Assembly: GCF_029633915.1 (NCBI RefSeq) | Contig: NZ_CP091092.1 | Span: forward strand, 1,984,001-2,048,000 | Direction of reading: 5' to 3' | DNA length: 64,000 nt | Origin: Methanomicrobium antiquum | Lineage (GTDB): Archaea; Halobacteriota; Methanomicrobia; Methanomicrobiales; Methanomicrobiaceae | Part shown: positions 28,298 to 37,602 of the stretch, piece after piece | Layout of the letters: the number at the start of each line of letters is the position of its first letter | How positions within the stretch are numbered: the first letter of the stretch is position 1 | Notes under the pieces: model-generated | Told to the model about the DNA's origin: nothing | The model's database searches: none | Seen by the model: the letters and a program-made list of their open reading frames with translations, nothing else | Translations under genes and position numbers: made by a program

Positions 28298-29890
28298 ATG
28301 TTATCAGGACAACCAATAGTAATTTTACGCGATAATGTCGATGTAACAAGCGGAATGGAGGCTCAGCGCTCAAATATCATGGCATGCAAAGCCATTGCGG
28401 GCGCTGTCAGAACAACTCTTGGTCCGCGTGGCATGGACAAAATGCTAGTATCCCCGTCAGGTGACGTAGTGCTCACAAACGACGGTGCAACAATTCTTCA
28501 TGAGCTTTCTGTCGAACATCCGGCGGCAAAGATGGTAATCGCTGTTGCAGAAGCACAGGATGATGAGGTCGGAGACGGCACAACAACTGCGACAATTTTC
28601 ATCGGTGCACTCATGGAAGAGGCTGAAAACCTCTTAAAGAAGGGAATTCATCCGACAATCATTGCAAAAGGTTACAACCTTGCAATGGTAAAAGCTCTTG
28701 AAGTCCTAAATGAGAATTCAATCACAGCAGGACCTGACAACAAGGATATGCTGATGAAGGTCGCAGAGACAGCAATCACCGGCAAGTCAATTGAATCAAT
28801 GAAAGATTCAGTTACAGAGATAATTGTTGACGCTGTTTTATCAGTTGCACAGACTGAGGATGGCAAAACAACAGTCGATGAGGATGACGTCAGGATTAAG
28901 ACAATCGTCGGTGACAGCCTTGATGAGGCAGAGCTCATCTCCGGATTTTTGATTGACAAGACACGCTGTGACACAGGAATGCCAAAGAAGGTTGAAAACG
29001 CAGTAGTTGCTCTTCTTTCACAGCCTCTTGAGATTAAAAAGACAGAGACCAAATCAAAGATTAAAATCACATCCGCTGAGCAGGTAGAGGCTTTCTCGGA
29101 GAGAGAAAAAGAAAATCTAAAGGCAATTGCTGAAAAGATTAAAGCTTCAGGCGCAAATGTTGTTTTATGCCAGAAAGGTATCGCCGATGCAGTTCAGTAC
29201 TATCTTTCACACGACAAAATCCTTGCAATCCAGGATGTTCCTGAAAAGGACATGAAGGCATTTGCACGTGCACTTGGCGCAACAATTGTCAACACACCAG
29301 GGGATCTCGAAGAGGGTGTTTTAGGAAACGCGGCTTTGGTTGAAGAGTTAAAGGATATTAAGGCAACAAAGTTCACAGGATGTAAAAACGGAAAGACTGT
29401 AAGCATCCTTATCAAAGGCTCAAACCAGATCTTCGTTGACGAACTTGAGCGTGCTGTATATGACGCTGTACGTGTTGTAATGGATGCAGTTGAAGATGGT
29501 AAGTTCGTTGTTGGTGCAGGTGCAATCGACACAGAGATTTGTATCAGACTTTCTGAGTACGCCCCTACAGTTGGCGGAAGAATTCAGCTTGCAATCGAGG
29601 CATTTTCCAAAATCTTTGAGACAATTCCAAACACACTTGCAGAAAACTCAGGACATGACTCAATCGATGTTCTTGTGGACTTAAAGGCCGCACATTCTGC
29701 CGGTGAGAAATATGCCGGATTAAATGTCTTTACAGGCAAAGTGCAGGACATGTACAAAGAAGGCGTAATTGAGCCGATGCGTGTTAAAAGACAGGCAATC
29801 CAGAGTGCCGCTGAGACTGCATCACTGTTAATCCGTGTGGATGATATGATGGTTTCAAAATCAGCTGCTCAGATGGCAAGAGAGCACTAA
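28298..29890 (+). CDS. ths: Thermosome subunit (group II chaperonin)
   Basis: The 530-residue protein folds cytosolic proteins in an ATP-driven double ring with a built-in lid. It has the nucleotide-site blocks [15 protein letters not shown] near residue 40, [10 protein letters not shown] near residue 87 and [11 protein letters not shown] near residue 395. The start at 28298 ([10 protein letters not shown]) is chosen because GAGAGGT lies 8 bases before it and other thermosomes begin with GQP-I-x-L. The C-terminus ends AAQMAREH without the Gly/Met-rich tail common in other thermosomes. Only one subunit gene is in the window. Confidence 0.96.
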   Translation: MLSGQPIVILRDNVDVTSGMEAQRSNIMACKAIAGAVRTTLGPRGMDKMLVSPSGDVVLTNDGATILHELSVEHPAAKMVIAVAEAQDDEVGDGTTTATIFIGALMEEAENLLKKGIHPTIIAKGYNLAMVKALEVLNENSITAGPDNKDMLMKVAETAITGKSIESMKDSVTEIIVDAVLSVAQTEDGKTTVDEDDVRIKTIVGDSLDEAELISGFLIDKTRCDTGMPKKVENAVVALLSQPLEIKKTETKSKIKITSAEQVEAFSEREKENLKAIAEKIKASGANVVLCQKGIADAVQYYLSHDKILAIQDVPEKDMKAFARALGATIVNTPGDLEEGVLGNAALVEELKDIKATKFTGCKNGKTVSILIKGSNQIFVDELERAVYDAVRVVMDAVEDGKFVVGAGAIDTEICIRLSEYAPTVGGRIQLAIEAFSKIFETIPNTLAENSGHDSIDVLVDLKAAHSAGEKYAGLNVFTGKVQDMYKEGVIEPMRVKRQAIQSAAETASLLIRVDDMMVSKSAAQMAREH

Positions 29891-29894
29891 ATTT

Positions 29895-29966
29895 AAAAAA
29901 AACGTTCATGAAACTTTGTGTTTCATGCAAACAGTTTCATGTAAATCACAAAGTGATTTTCATGGT
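29895..29966 (+). repeat. Dispersed hairpin repeat, copy E (most complete)
   Basis: Begins five bases after the thermosome stop. Left hairpin: CATGAAAC at 29907-29914 with GTTTCATG at 29920-29927. Right hairpin: CATGTAAATCAC at 29938-29949, loop AAA, GTGATTTTCATG at 29953-29964, twelve positions with a single T-T mismatch. This is the best copy to use as a query. Confidence 0.75.
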
Positions 29967-29974
29967 AAAATATT

Positions 29975-30160
29975 TTTATAACTTCTTTTTGTGAGTTCTT
30001 TTTGATACTACTTTTTTTTTAGATACTACTTTGTGACTTCTTTTTAGTGAGTACTTTTCAGGAGTTGTTTTTTTGCGAGTTCTTTTGGGAACTTCTTTTT
30101 AGTTATTACTTTTAGATGACTTCGTTTTAGGGAATTTTTATTGTTTTCAGGAGTTGTTCA
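29975..30160. repeat. Degenerate T-rich tandem repeat
   Basis: The plus strand carries about ten loose units of the form ACTTCTTTTTAGTGAGTAC, each 15-18 bases and separated by T runs. No reading frame is credible. It may arise by slippage or act as an extended terminator. The rest of the 464-base gap holds two dispersed hairpin repeats and A/T-rich sequence. Confidence 0.5.
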
Positions 30161-30289
30161 TCTGCCAAAACAGTAAGATGATTCTCCTTATAGTATAGTC
30201 TGCAAAACTCTTTGGTTATAAGATCTGACCTTTGATATTTTACTCTGATTTATAGAAGTCATTTAAATTAATTATACAGAGGAACTGTA

Positions 30290-30342
30290 TTTTAAAAAAA
30301 TAGTTCATGAAAGAAATTATCATTGACGTTTTTTAAAAAAAG
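30290..30342 (+). repeat. Dispersed hairpin repeat, copy F (degenerate)
   Basis: TTTTAAAAAAATAGTTCATG at its left end and ACGTTTTTTAAAAAAA at its right end frame an imperfect hairpin (GTTCATGA with TCATTGAC). It sits directly before the ribosome binding site of the secreted Ig-like protein. Confidence 0.45.
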
Positions 30343-30354
30343 GTGATATATCAG

Positions 30355-30882
30355 ATGAATTTTAAATTAAAAAGATTTTTTACAGCCGTATTTATATGTC
30401 TTGTAATTTCGCTATGCATTCCTGCATCAGCACAATCCGCACAGGCCGGACAGCAGGAAGTTATTTCGGGCGGGAATAGTTTAGAAGATTCCAATGAAAA
30501 TTCTAATGATGAAATTTTTCTTGAGATTTATGCTAAAAGTAAGAACATAAAAAGCGGCGATAAAGCATGGATTTCTGCGATAGCAAAGGATAATTTGGGC
30601 AATCCAATCGCAAACCAGACTGTTTATTTCTTTTCGAGTCTTGAATTGTCAGGAGTAAATGTTGACAGGTATATTGGCGAGGCACAAACAAATGAAAAAG
30701 GAATTGCAATTTTTCGACCGGCACTTTCTGTAAACGGCGATTATGGAACAATATTGATAGGATGTGCGGCAGAAAACGAAAATACAGGTGATGCATACTA
30801 TTCAGCACACACGATGATTACTGTTACAAACCCCTATCCATGTATTAGCGAAGAGTCCGAAGAAGATGATAATCAAAACTGA
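30355..30882 (+). CDS. Secreted protein with one Ig-like (Big_1 type) domain
   Basis: The 175-residue protein starts with a Sec signal peptide: a basic N-region (MNFKLKRFF), a hydrophobic core (TAVFICLVISLCIPA) and a cut probably after SAQA. The mature part holds one bacterial-Ig-like domain with NIKSGDKAWISAIAKDNLGN, PIANQTVYFFSS, and NEKGIAIFRPALSVNGDYG, as in invasin/adhesin repeats. ATG 30355 is used because AGGTGA is about 9 bases upstream. It is probably a small exported or surface protein. Confidence 0.75.
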   Translation: MNFKLKRFFTAVFICLVISLCIPASAQSAQAGQQEVISGGNSLEDSNENSNDEIFLEIYAKSKNIKSGDKAWISAIAKDNLGNPIANQTVYFFSSLELSGVNVDRYIGEAQTNEKGIAIFRPALSVNGDYGTILIGCAAENENTGDAYYSAHTMITVTNPYPCISEESEEDDNQN

Positions 30883-30954
30883 GTCTTTTTATCCCGGAAA
30901 GATTCATAATTTTTATTTTCTTTTATCCTGTGTTTTTTAATATTCTGTGTTCTT

Positions 30955-31217
30955 ATTCTGTTTCATTAATATGTTTTTACCCTGTTTTATTACCCTGTTT
31001 TATTACCCTGTTTATTATTCTGTTTCATTAATTTGTTTTTTTACCCTGTTTTATTACCCTGTTTATTATTTCTGTTTCATTAATATGTTTTTTTACCCTG
31101 TTTTATTACCCTGTTTATTATTTCTGTTTCATTACCATGTTTTTTTGCTGTGCTCCATCCCCATTTTCTTATCCTCTCCTTTATCCCCTTTGTTTCATCC
31201 CCATTTTCTTATCCTGT
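30955..31217. repeat. 52-bp minisatellite plus a 40-bp repeat
   Basis: Units containing CTGTTTCATTAATATG followed by ACCCTGTTTTATT recur with CTG positions at 30958, 31020, 31072 and 31124; the last two steps are exactly 52 bases. A second repeat, CATCCCCATTTTCTTATCC, occurs at 31156 and 31196, 40 bases apart. The sequence is pyrimidine-rich on the plus strand. It fills the gap between the secreted protein and the ThiS-like gene. Confidence 0.8.
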
Positions 31218-31220
31218 CCT

Positions 31221-31424
31221 TTATCCTCTTGAGGATGTGGTAAGCACAACATAATCTGCCTCTTCAGCCTCCATATCTTCAGGAACACTGATATTATCCT
31301 TTAAAATTATGACAGTGTCAGGTATTACGTCTTTTAAAAGCAGTATCTCAGATAAAATAGTGCCTTTTAAAAACTCAAATTCGCACAACTCATTTTCATG
31401 CTTAAAAAAAAATCTGCATTTCAT
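31221..31424 (-). CDS. ThiS/MoaD-like ubiquitin-fold protein
   Basis: The 67-residue protein has the beta-grasp pattern of sulfur-carrier proteins: CRFFFKHENELCEFEF, a helix, VIILKDNISVPEDMEAEEAD and VVLTTSSRG at the end. ThiS and MoaD end in Gly-Gly, which receives the sulfur. Here the tail is Ser-Arg-Gly, so thiocarboxylation may be absent or need trimming. ATG 31424 is preferred to the TTG 12 bases upstream. It stands alone. Confidence 0.65.
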   Translation of the reverse strand: MKCRFFFKHENELCEFEFLKGTILSEILLLKDVIPDTVIILKDNISVPEDMEAEEADYVVLTTSSRG

Positions 31425-31564
31425 GTAAATTTCCAAAATTTTTAAAAAAAGTATTTATTTTTTTCTTAAATGAGGTTTTCCAAATCTTCATGACTTTTTG
31501 TGCCGGAATTAACACATTATTTCCGGGATTTTTCAGTCAGTCTTTAGTTCTTTTAGTTATTTCT

Positions 31565-32557
31565 TTAGTCCTTTCTGAACTGAGGCATCATCGAGCGAAT
31601 CTCTGCTCCGACTTCTTCTATTAAATGCTCCTCATCCGAGCGTGTCAGTGCATTAAATACAGGTCTGTTTACCATATTCTCAAGAATCCATTCCTTTGCA
31701 AACTCTCCTGTCTGGATTTCGCAGAGGATTTCGTCCATTGCCTCGTAGGATTCTTTTCCAACAACCCGCGGGCCGCGTGTAATATCACCATACTGGGCAG
31801 TATTTGAGATGGAATCACGCATATTTGTAAATCCGCCTTCATATATGAGGTCAACAATAAGCTTCATCTCATGAAGAACTTCCAGGTATGCCATCTCAGG
31901 TGCATATCCTGCGCCGACAAGAGTCTCAAATCCTGCTTTGATAAGCGATGTTACGCCTCCACAGAGAACTGCCTGTTCGCCAAAGAGATCTGTCTCAGTC
32001 TCTTCGCGGAAGGATGTTTCAAGAACAACAGCACGTGTGCCGCCGATTCCTTTGGCATATGCAAGTGCAATCTTTTTTGCATTACCTGTATAATCCTGCT
32101 CGATTGCAATGAGTGCAGGAACACCTTTTCCCTCTTCAAATGTCCTTCTGACCATGTGTCCGGGACCTTTTGGTGCAACCATTACAACATCAACATCTTT
32201 TGGCGGAATAATCTGGCCGTAATGGATGTTGAATCCGTGCGAGAACATAAGACACTTATTTTCAGAGAGGTAAGGCATAATCTCGTTTTTGTAAACCTGT
32301 GCCTGATTTTCATCCGGAAGCAGAATCTGAATGACATCTGCACGTCTGGCCGCTTCAGAGACATCAAAAACACTAAGTCCGTCTTTTTCTGCCTGTTCTC
32401 TGCTTTTCCCAGGCCTTATTCCAATGATTACATCAAGACCACTGTCTTTTAAGTTTAAAGCCTGCCCTCTGCCCTGTGAACCATATCCGATTACTGCTAT
32501 GGTTTTTCCTGCGAGATCTCCAAGATCCGCATCTGACTCATAATATTTTTCCATCAT
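31565..32557 (-). CDS. ilvC: Ketol-acid reductoisomerase
   Basis: The 330-residue class I enzyme turns acetolactate or acetohydroxybutyrate into the dihydroxy acids of valine and isoleucine synthesis. The NAD(P)H loop GYGSQG is at residues 24-29. The blocks [21 protein letters not shown] and [11 protein letters not shown] and the metal ligands in [13 protein letters not shown] are present. It lies 107 bases downstream of leuA on the same strand. Confidence 0.97.
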   Translation of the reverse strand: MMEKYYESDADLGDLAGKTIAVIGYGSQGRGQALNLKDSGLDVIIGIRPGKSREQAEKDGLSVFDVSEAARRADVIQILLPDENQAQVYKNEIMPYLSENKCLMFSHGFNIHYGQIIPPKDVDVVMVAPKGPGHMVRRTFEEGKGVPALIAIEQDYTGNAKKIALAYAKGIGGTRAVVLETSFREETETDLFGEQAVLCGGVTSLIKAGFETLVGAGYAPEMAYLEVLHEMKLIVDLIYEGGFTNMRDSISNTAQYGDITRGPRVVGKESYEAMDEILCEIQTGEFAKEWILENMVNRPVFNALTRSDEEHLIEEVGAEIRSMMPQFRKD

Positions 32558-32664
32558 TTTAAAATCCCTTTTTTAATCTTCTGTTTTCAAATTATTACAT
32601 TCTTCATAGGGATATTAGTTTTTCCCGTTTAATCTGTAATGTTTTTTTCATTTAAATTATTCAT

Positions 32665-34218
32665 TTAAAGACTGCCGGTTCTGTAAACAACATTTAAAGC
32701 GTTTACCATCGCCTCTGCCGATGCAATGACAATATCAGAGTTTGAAGCGGAGGCATCAAAAATTCTTCCCCTGTCATCCTCAACTTCTATTGTAACACAG
32801 CCTAATGCATCACTTCCGCCGGATATAGCCTCGACCTGATAGCTCTTTAGTAAGACATTTCCCGGCGCAATCCCTAAAAGCGCCTTCATTGCGGCATCAA
32901 CCGGACCGTCACCGGTTTTAGAGCAGATTAAATTTCTGCCGTTTACAATTGCCCTGACACTTGCTGTCGGAATTGCATGGTTTCCTGTAAATATTGAGAT
33001 GTCGTCTAAGACAACTGCCTTTTCCTGACTTCCTGTGCCTGTAATGCTGTCTGCAATCTCATAAAGATCTGATTCTGTAACCTTTTTGCCCCGTCCTGAA
33101 ACCTCTTTTACCTTTGCGACAATAATATCCAGCTCAGAATCTTTGGGATTTATATTTGCATCCATTAACATCTGCTTAACAGCGTGCTTTCCGACATGCT
33201 TCCCAAGCTTTAAACGCCTTCTGTGCCCGACCATCTCCGGCGTCATTATTCCCGGCTCAAAAGTGCCCGGATTTGCCATAACTCCATGTGAGTGGATTCC
33301 GCTCTCATGCGAAAATGCATTTTCGCCGACAACCGGCTGAATCGGAAGAACCGGTATCTGGGCAAATCTTGAAACCAGTCTGGATGTTTCAACAAGCCTT
33401 TCGGTTATGATATTAGTTTTAATTTTGTAAATGGACTCCATTATCATAACAGTCTGTGCAATATCGGCATTTCCTGCTCTTTCGCCAATACCGTTGATTG
33501 TGACCTGAACCTGATCTGCACCGCCCTCAACTGCCGCGATTGTGTTTGCAACCGCAAGTCCGAAATCGTTGTGGCAGTGAACATCAATTCTGCACTTTAC
33601 GTTTTTGCGAACCATCTCTACAAGCGGTTTCATCATCGAGGGTGTGCATATACCAACAGTATCAGGAAGATTGATAATTGTTGCACCTGCCTCATCTGCA
33701 ACCCTGCAGACCTCAATTAACTCTTTTGGGTCTGTTCTGGTCGCATCCATCGGTGAAAACATCACAAGACTGCATTTTGACCGGGTATAAGAGATAATCT
33801 CTCTTGTAATTTCCAGAACTTCTGCATGAGACTTTTTGATTGTGTGGGTTCTCTGAATCTCTGATGTAGGAATGAAAACATGAACCATATCAACGCCGGC
33901 TTCTATACACCTGTCCACATCTGACTTAACAGAGCGTGCAAGTCCACAGATTTTCGGGCGGATACCCTCTTCACAAATTTTTTTTACGGTCTCAAATTCG
34001 ACATCCGATGATGCCGGAAAACCTGCTTCAATCACATCAACGCCAATATCAGAGAGCTGATGCGCAATTTTAATCTTTTGCTCAAGTGTGAAGGACACAC
34101 CGGGCGTCTGTTCACCATCACGGAGTGTGGTGTCAAAAATTGTAACTGCTTTTTCGCTGTCAACTATACTTTTATCGCCAAAGAAAGCGATCTGCCACTT
34201 TCGCAGTGACTTCTCCAA
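32665..34218 (-). CDS. leuA: 2-isopropylmalate synthase
   Basis: The 517-residue enzyme makes the first committed step to leucine from acetyl-CoA and 2-oxoisovalerate. It has FDTTLRDGEQTPG near the start, the metal-binding HCHNDFGLA, GIGERAGNADIA, and the C-terminal regulatory domain with ISGGSDALGCVTIEVEDDRG. The frame opens at TTG 34218. An ATG at 34237, exactly where transcription should begin, is in another frame, so the 5' end deserves a check. The gene is divergent from cimA and probably co-transcribed with ilvC. Confidence 0.93.
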   Translation of the reverse strand: MEKSLRKWQIAFFGDKSIVDSEKAVTIFDTTLRDGEQTPGVSFTLEQKIKIAHQLSDIGVDVIEAGFPASSDVEFETVKKICEEGIRPKICGLARSVKSDVDRCIEAGVDMVHVFIPTSEIQRTHTIKKSHAEVLEITREIISYTRSKCSLVMFSPMDATRTDPKELIEVCRVADEAGATIINLPDTVGICTPSMMKPLVEMVRKNVKCRIDVHCHNDFGLAVANTIAAVEGGADQVQVTINGIGERAGNADIAQTVMIMESIYKIKTNIITERLVETSRLVSRFAQIPVLPIQPVVGENAFSHESGIHSHGVMANPGTFEPGIMTPEMVGHRRRLKLGKHVGKHAVKQMLMDANINPKDSELDIIVAKVKEVSGRGKKVTESDLYEIADSITGTGSQEKAVVLDDISIFTGNHAIPTASVRAIVNGRNLICSKTGDGPVDAAMKALLGIAPGNVLLKSYQVEAISGGSDALGCVTIEVEDDRGRIFDASASNSDIVIASAEAMVNALNVVYRTGSL

Positions 34219-34260
34219 TCCCGTCTTTTTGAGACATACTCAAATACATTGTATTATGCA

Positions 34261-34382
34261 GATATAAAGGTTTCTTATGTGGTGCATACTCAGCAGATGT
34301 TATTCTTTAGTGGTGCGATCTGATGCTGTAGTGTTGGCCACATGGTGCATGAAAATGGAGATTCTGCACAATGTTTATATAG
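34261..34382. promoter_or_regulatory. Divergent leuA/cimA promoters with three TGGTGC motifs
   Basis: Minus-strand TATA CCTTTATATC at 34270-34261 serves leuA. Plus-strand TATA TTTATATAG at 34374-34382 serves the cimA operon. Between them TGGTGC occurs at 34280, 34311 and 34343, spaced 31 and 32 bases, about three helical turns. This looks like a set of regulator half-sites on one face of the DNA. Confidence 0.5.
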
Positions 34383-34421
34383 TTACTGCAGGATAAATAT
34401 GAATGGAGTTTATTCCCATGA

Positions 34422-35924
34422 GTGAGTGTTTTATTTGGCAATAATAAAATCCGTTTCCTTGACACGACCCTTCGTGACGGGGAACAGACGCCCGGCGTTT
34501 CTTTAACGCCAGAACAGAAACTTAAGATAGCTGAAGAATTATCCCTTATTGGTGTTGATGTAATTGAGGCAGGCTCTGCCATCGCATCTGACGGTGAAAG
34601 GGAGGCTTTACGGCTCATATCTGATGCCGGATTTAAAGCTGAAATCTGTACATATTCACGTGCAAAAAAAGAAGACATTGATCTTGCAGTCAAATGTGGT
34701 GCAGACTCGGTTCATCTTGTGGTTCCTGTTTCAGATTTGCATATAACAAAAAAGCTTGGCAAAAACCGTGACGAGGTCTATAAAATGGCGATGGACGCTG
34801 TCTCATACGCCAAAGAAAGAGGCCTAATCGTTGAGCTTTCAGGCGAGGACGCATCACGTGCCGACCAGACGTTTCTTTCAGAACTTTTCAGAGACGGAGT
34901 CTCGGCAGGCGCAGACAGACTTTGCTTTTGCGATACGGTCGGTCTTTTAACGCCGGAGAGGGTTTCAGAGATGATTCCGCCCCTTGTGCTTGCACCTTTA
35001 AGCATCCACTGCCACAATGACCTCGGCCTTGCACTTTCAAACACAATTTCCGCATTAAAGGCAGGTGCATCCTGCGCCCATACAACAATAAACGGAATGG
35101 GAGAGCGAGCCGGAAACACACCTTTTGAAGAGGTGGTCATGGTGCTTGAAAAGCTATATAACTACGATACCGGAATTGACAAGAAGAGAATCTATTCTCT
35201 CTCGACACTTGTATCACAGCTTACAAAGGTTCCGCTTGCAACAAACAAGCCGATTGTCGGTTCAATGGCATTTACGCACGAGAGCGGAATCCATGCACAC
35301 GGCCTATTGCGTGACGCATCCACATATGAGCCGATGAGTCCTGAGACTGTAGGGAGAAAAAGAAGGATTGTTCTTGGGAAACATTCAGGAACTGCTTCTG
35401 TTCAGTCAGCCTTAAACGAGCTTGGATACTCACCAAATGACAAACAACTTGCAGAGATTGTCGCAAGGGTCAAGCAGGTCGGCGATAAGGGAAGAAAAGT
35501 GACAGATGCGGATGTAATGGCAATTGCGGATTCTGTAATGCTTTTAGAATGTAAACCGGTAATAAGCCTCAGGCAGTTTACGGTTGTTTCAGGAAGCAAT
35601 GCGATACCGACAGCATCTGCAACAATGGTTGTAAACGGACAGAAGGTAACAGGCGCCGCAACAGGAACAGGGCCTGTGGATGCAACAATAAATGTGCTTT
35701 CACAGTCTGTTGCCATGCTTGGCGATATAAAACTTGAAGAGTATCATGTCGATGCCATAACAGGCGGTGCTGATGCTATGGTGGATGTTACTGTAAAGCT
35801 TAGGAAAGACGGAAGAGTAATTACCTCCAGAGGTGCAAGAACAGATATAGTAGAGGCCAGTGTTGAGGCTGTATTAGCCGGAATGAACAGGCTTTTGAGG
35901 AATGAAAATGAAAACCGGGGCTAA
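34422..35924 (+). CDS. cimA: (R)-citramalate synthase
   Basis: The 500-residue protein condenses pyruvate and acetyl-CoA to citramalate, the threonine-independent route to isoleucine. It is a DRE-TIM enzyme like LeuA (FLDTTLRDGEQTPG, HCHNDLGLA) but has the signatures I know from methanogen CimA, such as GVDVIEAGSAIASDGERE and HLVVPVSDLH. Start is GTG 34422, the only start codon in frame there. It is the first gene of the six-gene operon and overlaps ilvB by 17 bases. An isopropylmalate or homocitrate synthase role is less likely. Confidence 0.88.
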   Translation: MSVLFGNNKIRFLDTTLRDGEQTPGVSLTPEQKLKIAEELSLIGVDVIEAGSAIASDGEREALRLISDAGFKAEICTYSRAKKEDIDLAVKCGADSVHLVVPVSDLHITKKLGKNRDEVYKMAMDAVSYAKERGLIVELSGEDASRADQTFLSELFRDGVSAGADRLCFCDTVGLLTPERVSEMIPPLVLAPLSIHCHNDLGLALSNTISALKAGASCAHTTINGMGERAGNTPFEEVVMVLEKLYNYDTGIDKKRIYSLSTLVSQLTKVPLATNKPIVGSMAFTHESGIHAHGLLRDASTYEPMSPETVGRKRRIVLGKHSGTASVQSALNELGYSPNDKQLAEIVARVKQVGDKGRKVTDADVMAIADSVMLLECKPVISLRQFTVVSGSNAIPTASATMVVNGQKVTGAATGTGPVDATINVLSQSVAMLGDIKLEEYHVDAITGGADAMVDVTVKLRKDGRVITSRGARTDIVEASVEAVLAGMNRLLRNENENRG

Positions 35925-37602
35925 AATACTAATTGAAAGCTTAAAGGAAGAGGGAGCAGAGATAATTTTCGGATATCCGGGAGGATCAGTCCTTCCGATT
36001 TATGACGAACTTTATGACGCAGACTTAAAGCACATTCTTGTAAGGCACGAACAGGCCGCAGTTCACGCGGCTGACGGATATGCAAGAGCGAGCGGAAAAG
36101 TGGGCGTGTGCCTCTCAACCTCAGGTCCGGGTGCATGTAACCTTATTTCAGGTATTGCAACCGCAAACATGGACTCAGTTCCGGTTGTTGCATTAACAGG
36201 CCAGGTTCCGACTCAGATGCTTGGAAACGATGCTTTCCAGGAGTCTGATATAACAGGAATAACAATGCCTGTCACAAAGCACAATTATCTCGTAAAATCT
36301 GCAAAAGAGATAAAATTAACAGTCAAATCCGCTTTTTTAATTGCGGGAACAGGAAGAAAAGGGCCTGTTTTAATAGATCTTCCAAAGGACGTGCTGACTG
36401 ACAAGGTAAATGAGGCTGATGTCATCACAAAAGAGCCTGAACTCAGAGGATACAGGCCAAAGATAAAGGGGCACTCAAAACAGATAAAAAAGGCAGTTGA
36501 TCTAATCTGTGAGGCGAAAAAACCTGTAATCTACGCCGGCGGCGGCGTTATCTCTTCAGGAGCGTCAGATGAGCTTTTGAGTTTTTCTGATATGTTTTGC
36601 ATTCCTGTAACGACTACCATGATGGGACTTGGAGCACTTCCGGCAGACCATCCGTTAAATCTCGGTATGCTTGGCATGCACGGAACAGAATATGCAAACT
36701 ATGCAATTACAGAGTGCGATCTCTTAATTGCCATCGGAGCACGCTTTGACGACAGGGTTACAGGAAAATTAAGTGAGTTTGCCCCCAATGCAAAGATAAT
36801 ACACATAGATATAGATCCAGCAGAAATCGGCAAGAACAAAAATCCTGATGTTCCGATTGTAGGCGATGCAAAATCAGTTCTTTCAGATCTTATTCTGATT
36901 GCCAAAGACAAAAGGTGTTCATGCGATCCGTGGCTTAAAAAAGTCAGATTATGGCAGGAAAACCACCCCTTACGACTGGATATGGACGGAAAGCTTCACC
37001 CGCAGTACATTATAAAAAAGCTCTCTGAAATTTTAAACGGAGAAGGCATAATCGTAAGCGAGGTCGGGCAGAATCAGATGTGGGCTGCACAGTATTACGG
37101 GTTTAAAAGACCACGCCAGTGGATAAGCTCAGGTGGTCTTGGAACGATGGGATTTGGGTTTCCGGCGGCGATTGGTGCACATTATGCGAAGCCTTCCGAG
37201 ACAGTCTGTGTTATTGCAGGTGACGGCAGTTTTCAGATGAATATCCAGGAGCTTGGAACTGTTGCACAATATAACATTCCGGTAAAGATTGTAATTTTAA
37301 ACAATATGTACTTAGGAATGGTAAGGCAGTGGCAGGAGCTTTTCTATGACAAAAGATACTCATACACAGAGCTTCCGCCTGTTGACTTTGTCGGAATTGC
37401 CGCGGCATACGGAATTTGTGGCCGGAGAATAGATAATGCAGAGGATGTCGAAGACGCCTTAAGAACTGCTATTAATTATGACGGGCCTTATCTGCTTGAT
37501 TTCAGAATCGAGCGTGAAGAAAATGTATTTCCAATGGTTCCGGCAGGAGCGGCGATTAGCGAGATGATTGGAAAGCACAATCCAAACGGAGAGGAGAGAT
37601 GA
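35908..37602 (+). CDS. ilvB: Acetolactate synthase large subunit
   Basis: The 564-residue thiamine diphosphate enzyme makes acetolactate and acetohydroxybutyrate. It has the catalytic Glu in VRHEQAAVHAADGYARASGK, the loop GNDAFQESDITGITMPVTKH, and the ThDP motif GDGSFQMNIQELGTVAQYNI. I chose ATG 35908 over 35902 because GAGGA is then 7 bases upstream. Its stop overlaps the ilvN start by 4 bases. Confidence 0.96.
   Translation: MKTGAKILIESLKEEGAEIIFGYPGGSVLPIYDELYDADLKHILVRHEQAAVHAADGYARASGKVGVCLSTSGPGACNLISGIATANMDSVPVVALTGQVPTQMLGNDAFQESDITGITMPVTKHNYLVKSAKEIKLTVKSAFLIAGTGRKGPVLIDLPKDVLTDKVNEADVITKEPELRGYRPKIKGHSKQIKKAVDLICEAKKPVIYAGGGVISSGASDELLSFSDMFCIPVTTTMMGLGALPADHPLNLGMLGMHGTEYANYAITECDLLIAIGARFDDRVTGKLSEFAPNAKIIHIDIDPAEIGKNKNPDVPIVGDAKSVLSDLILIAKDKRCSCDPWLKKVRLWQENHPLRLDMDGKLHPQYIIKKLSEILNGEGIIVSEVGQNQMWAAQYYGFKRPRQWISSGGLGTMGFGFPAAIGAHYAKPSETVCVIAGDGSFQMNIQELGTVAQYNIPVKIVILNNMYLGMVRQWQELFYDKRYSYTELPPVDFVGIAAAYGICGRRIDNAEDVEDALRTAINYDGPYLLDFRIEREENVFPMVPAGAAISEMIGKHNPNGEER

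Noticed and set aside
30947-31243. 98-codon open frame rich in Phe and Tyr
   Set aside because: It is a translation of the minisatellite; composition and periodicity follow the DNA repeat and there is no ribosome binding site.
34403-34444. Leader peptide MEFIPMSECFIWQ before cimA
   Set aside because: It overlaps the cimA start and contains no run of Ile, Val or Leu codons or alternative hairpins, so there is no support for attenuation.
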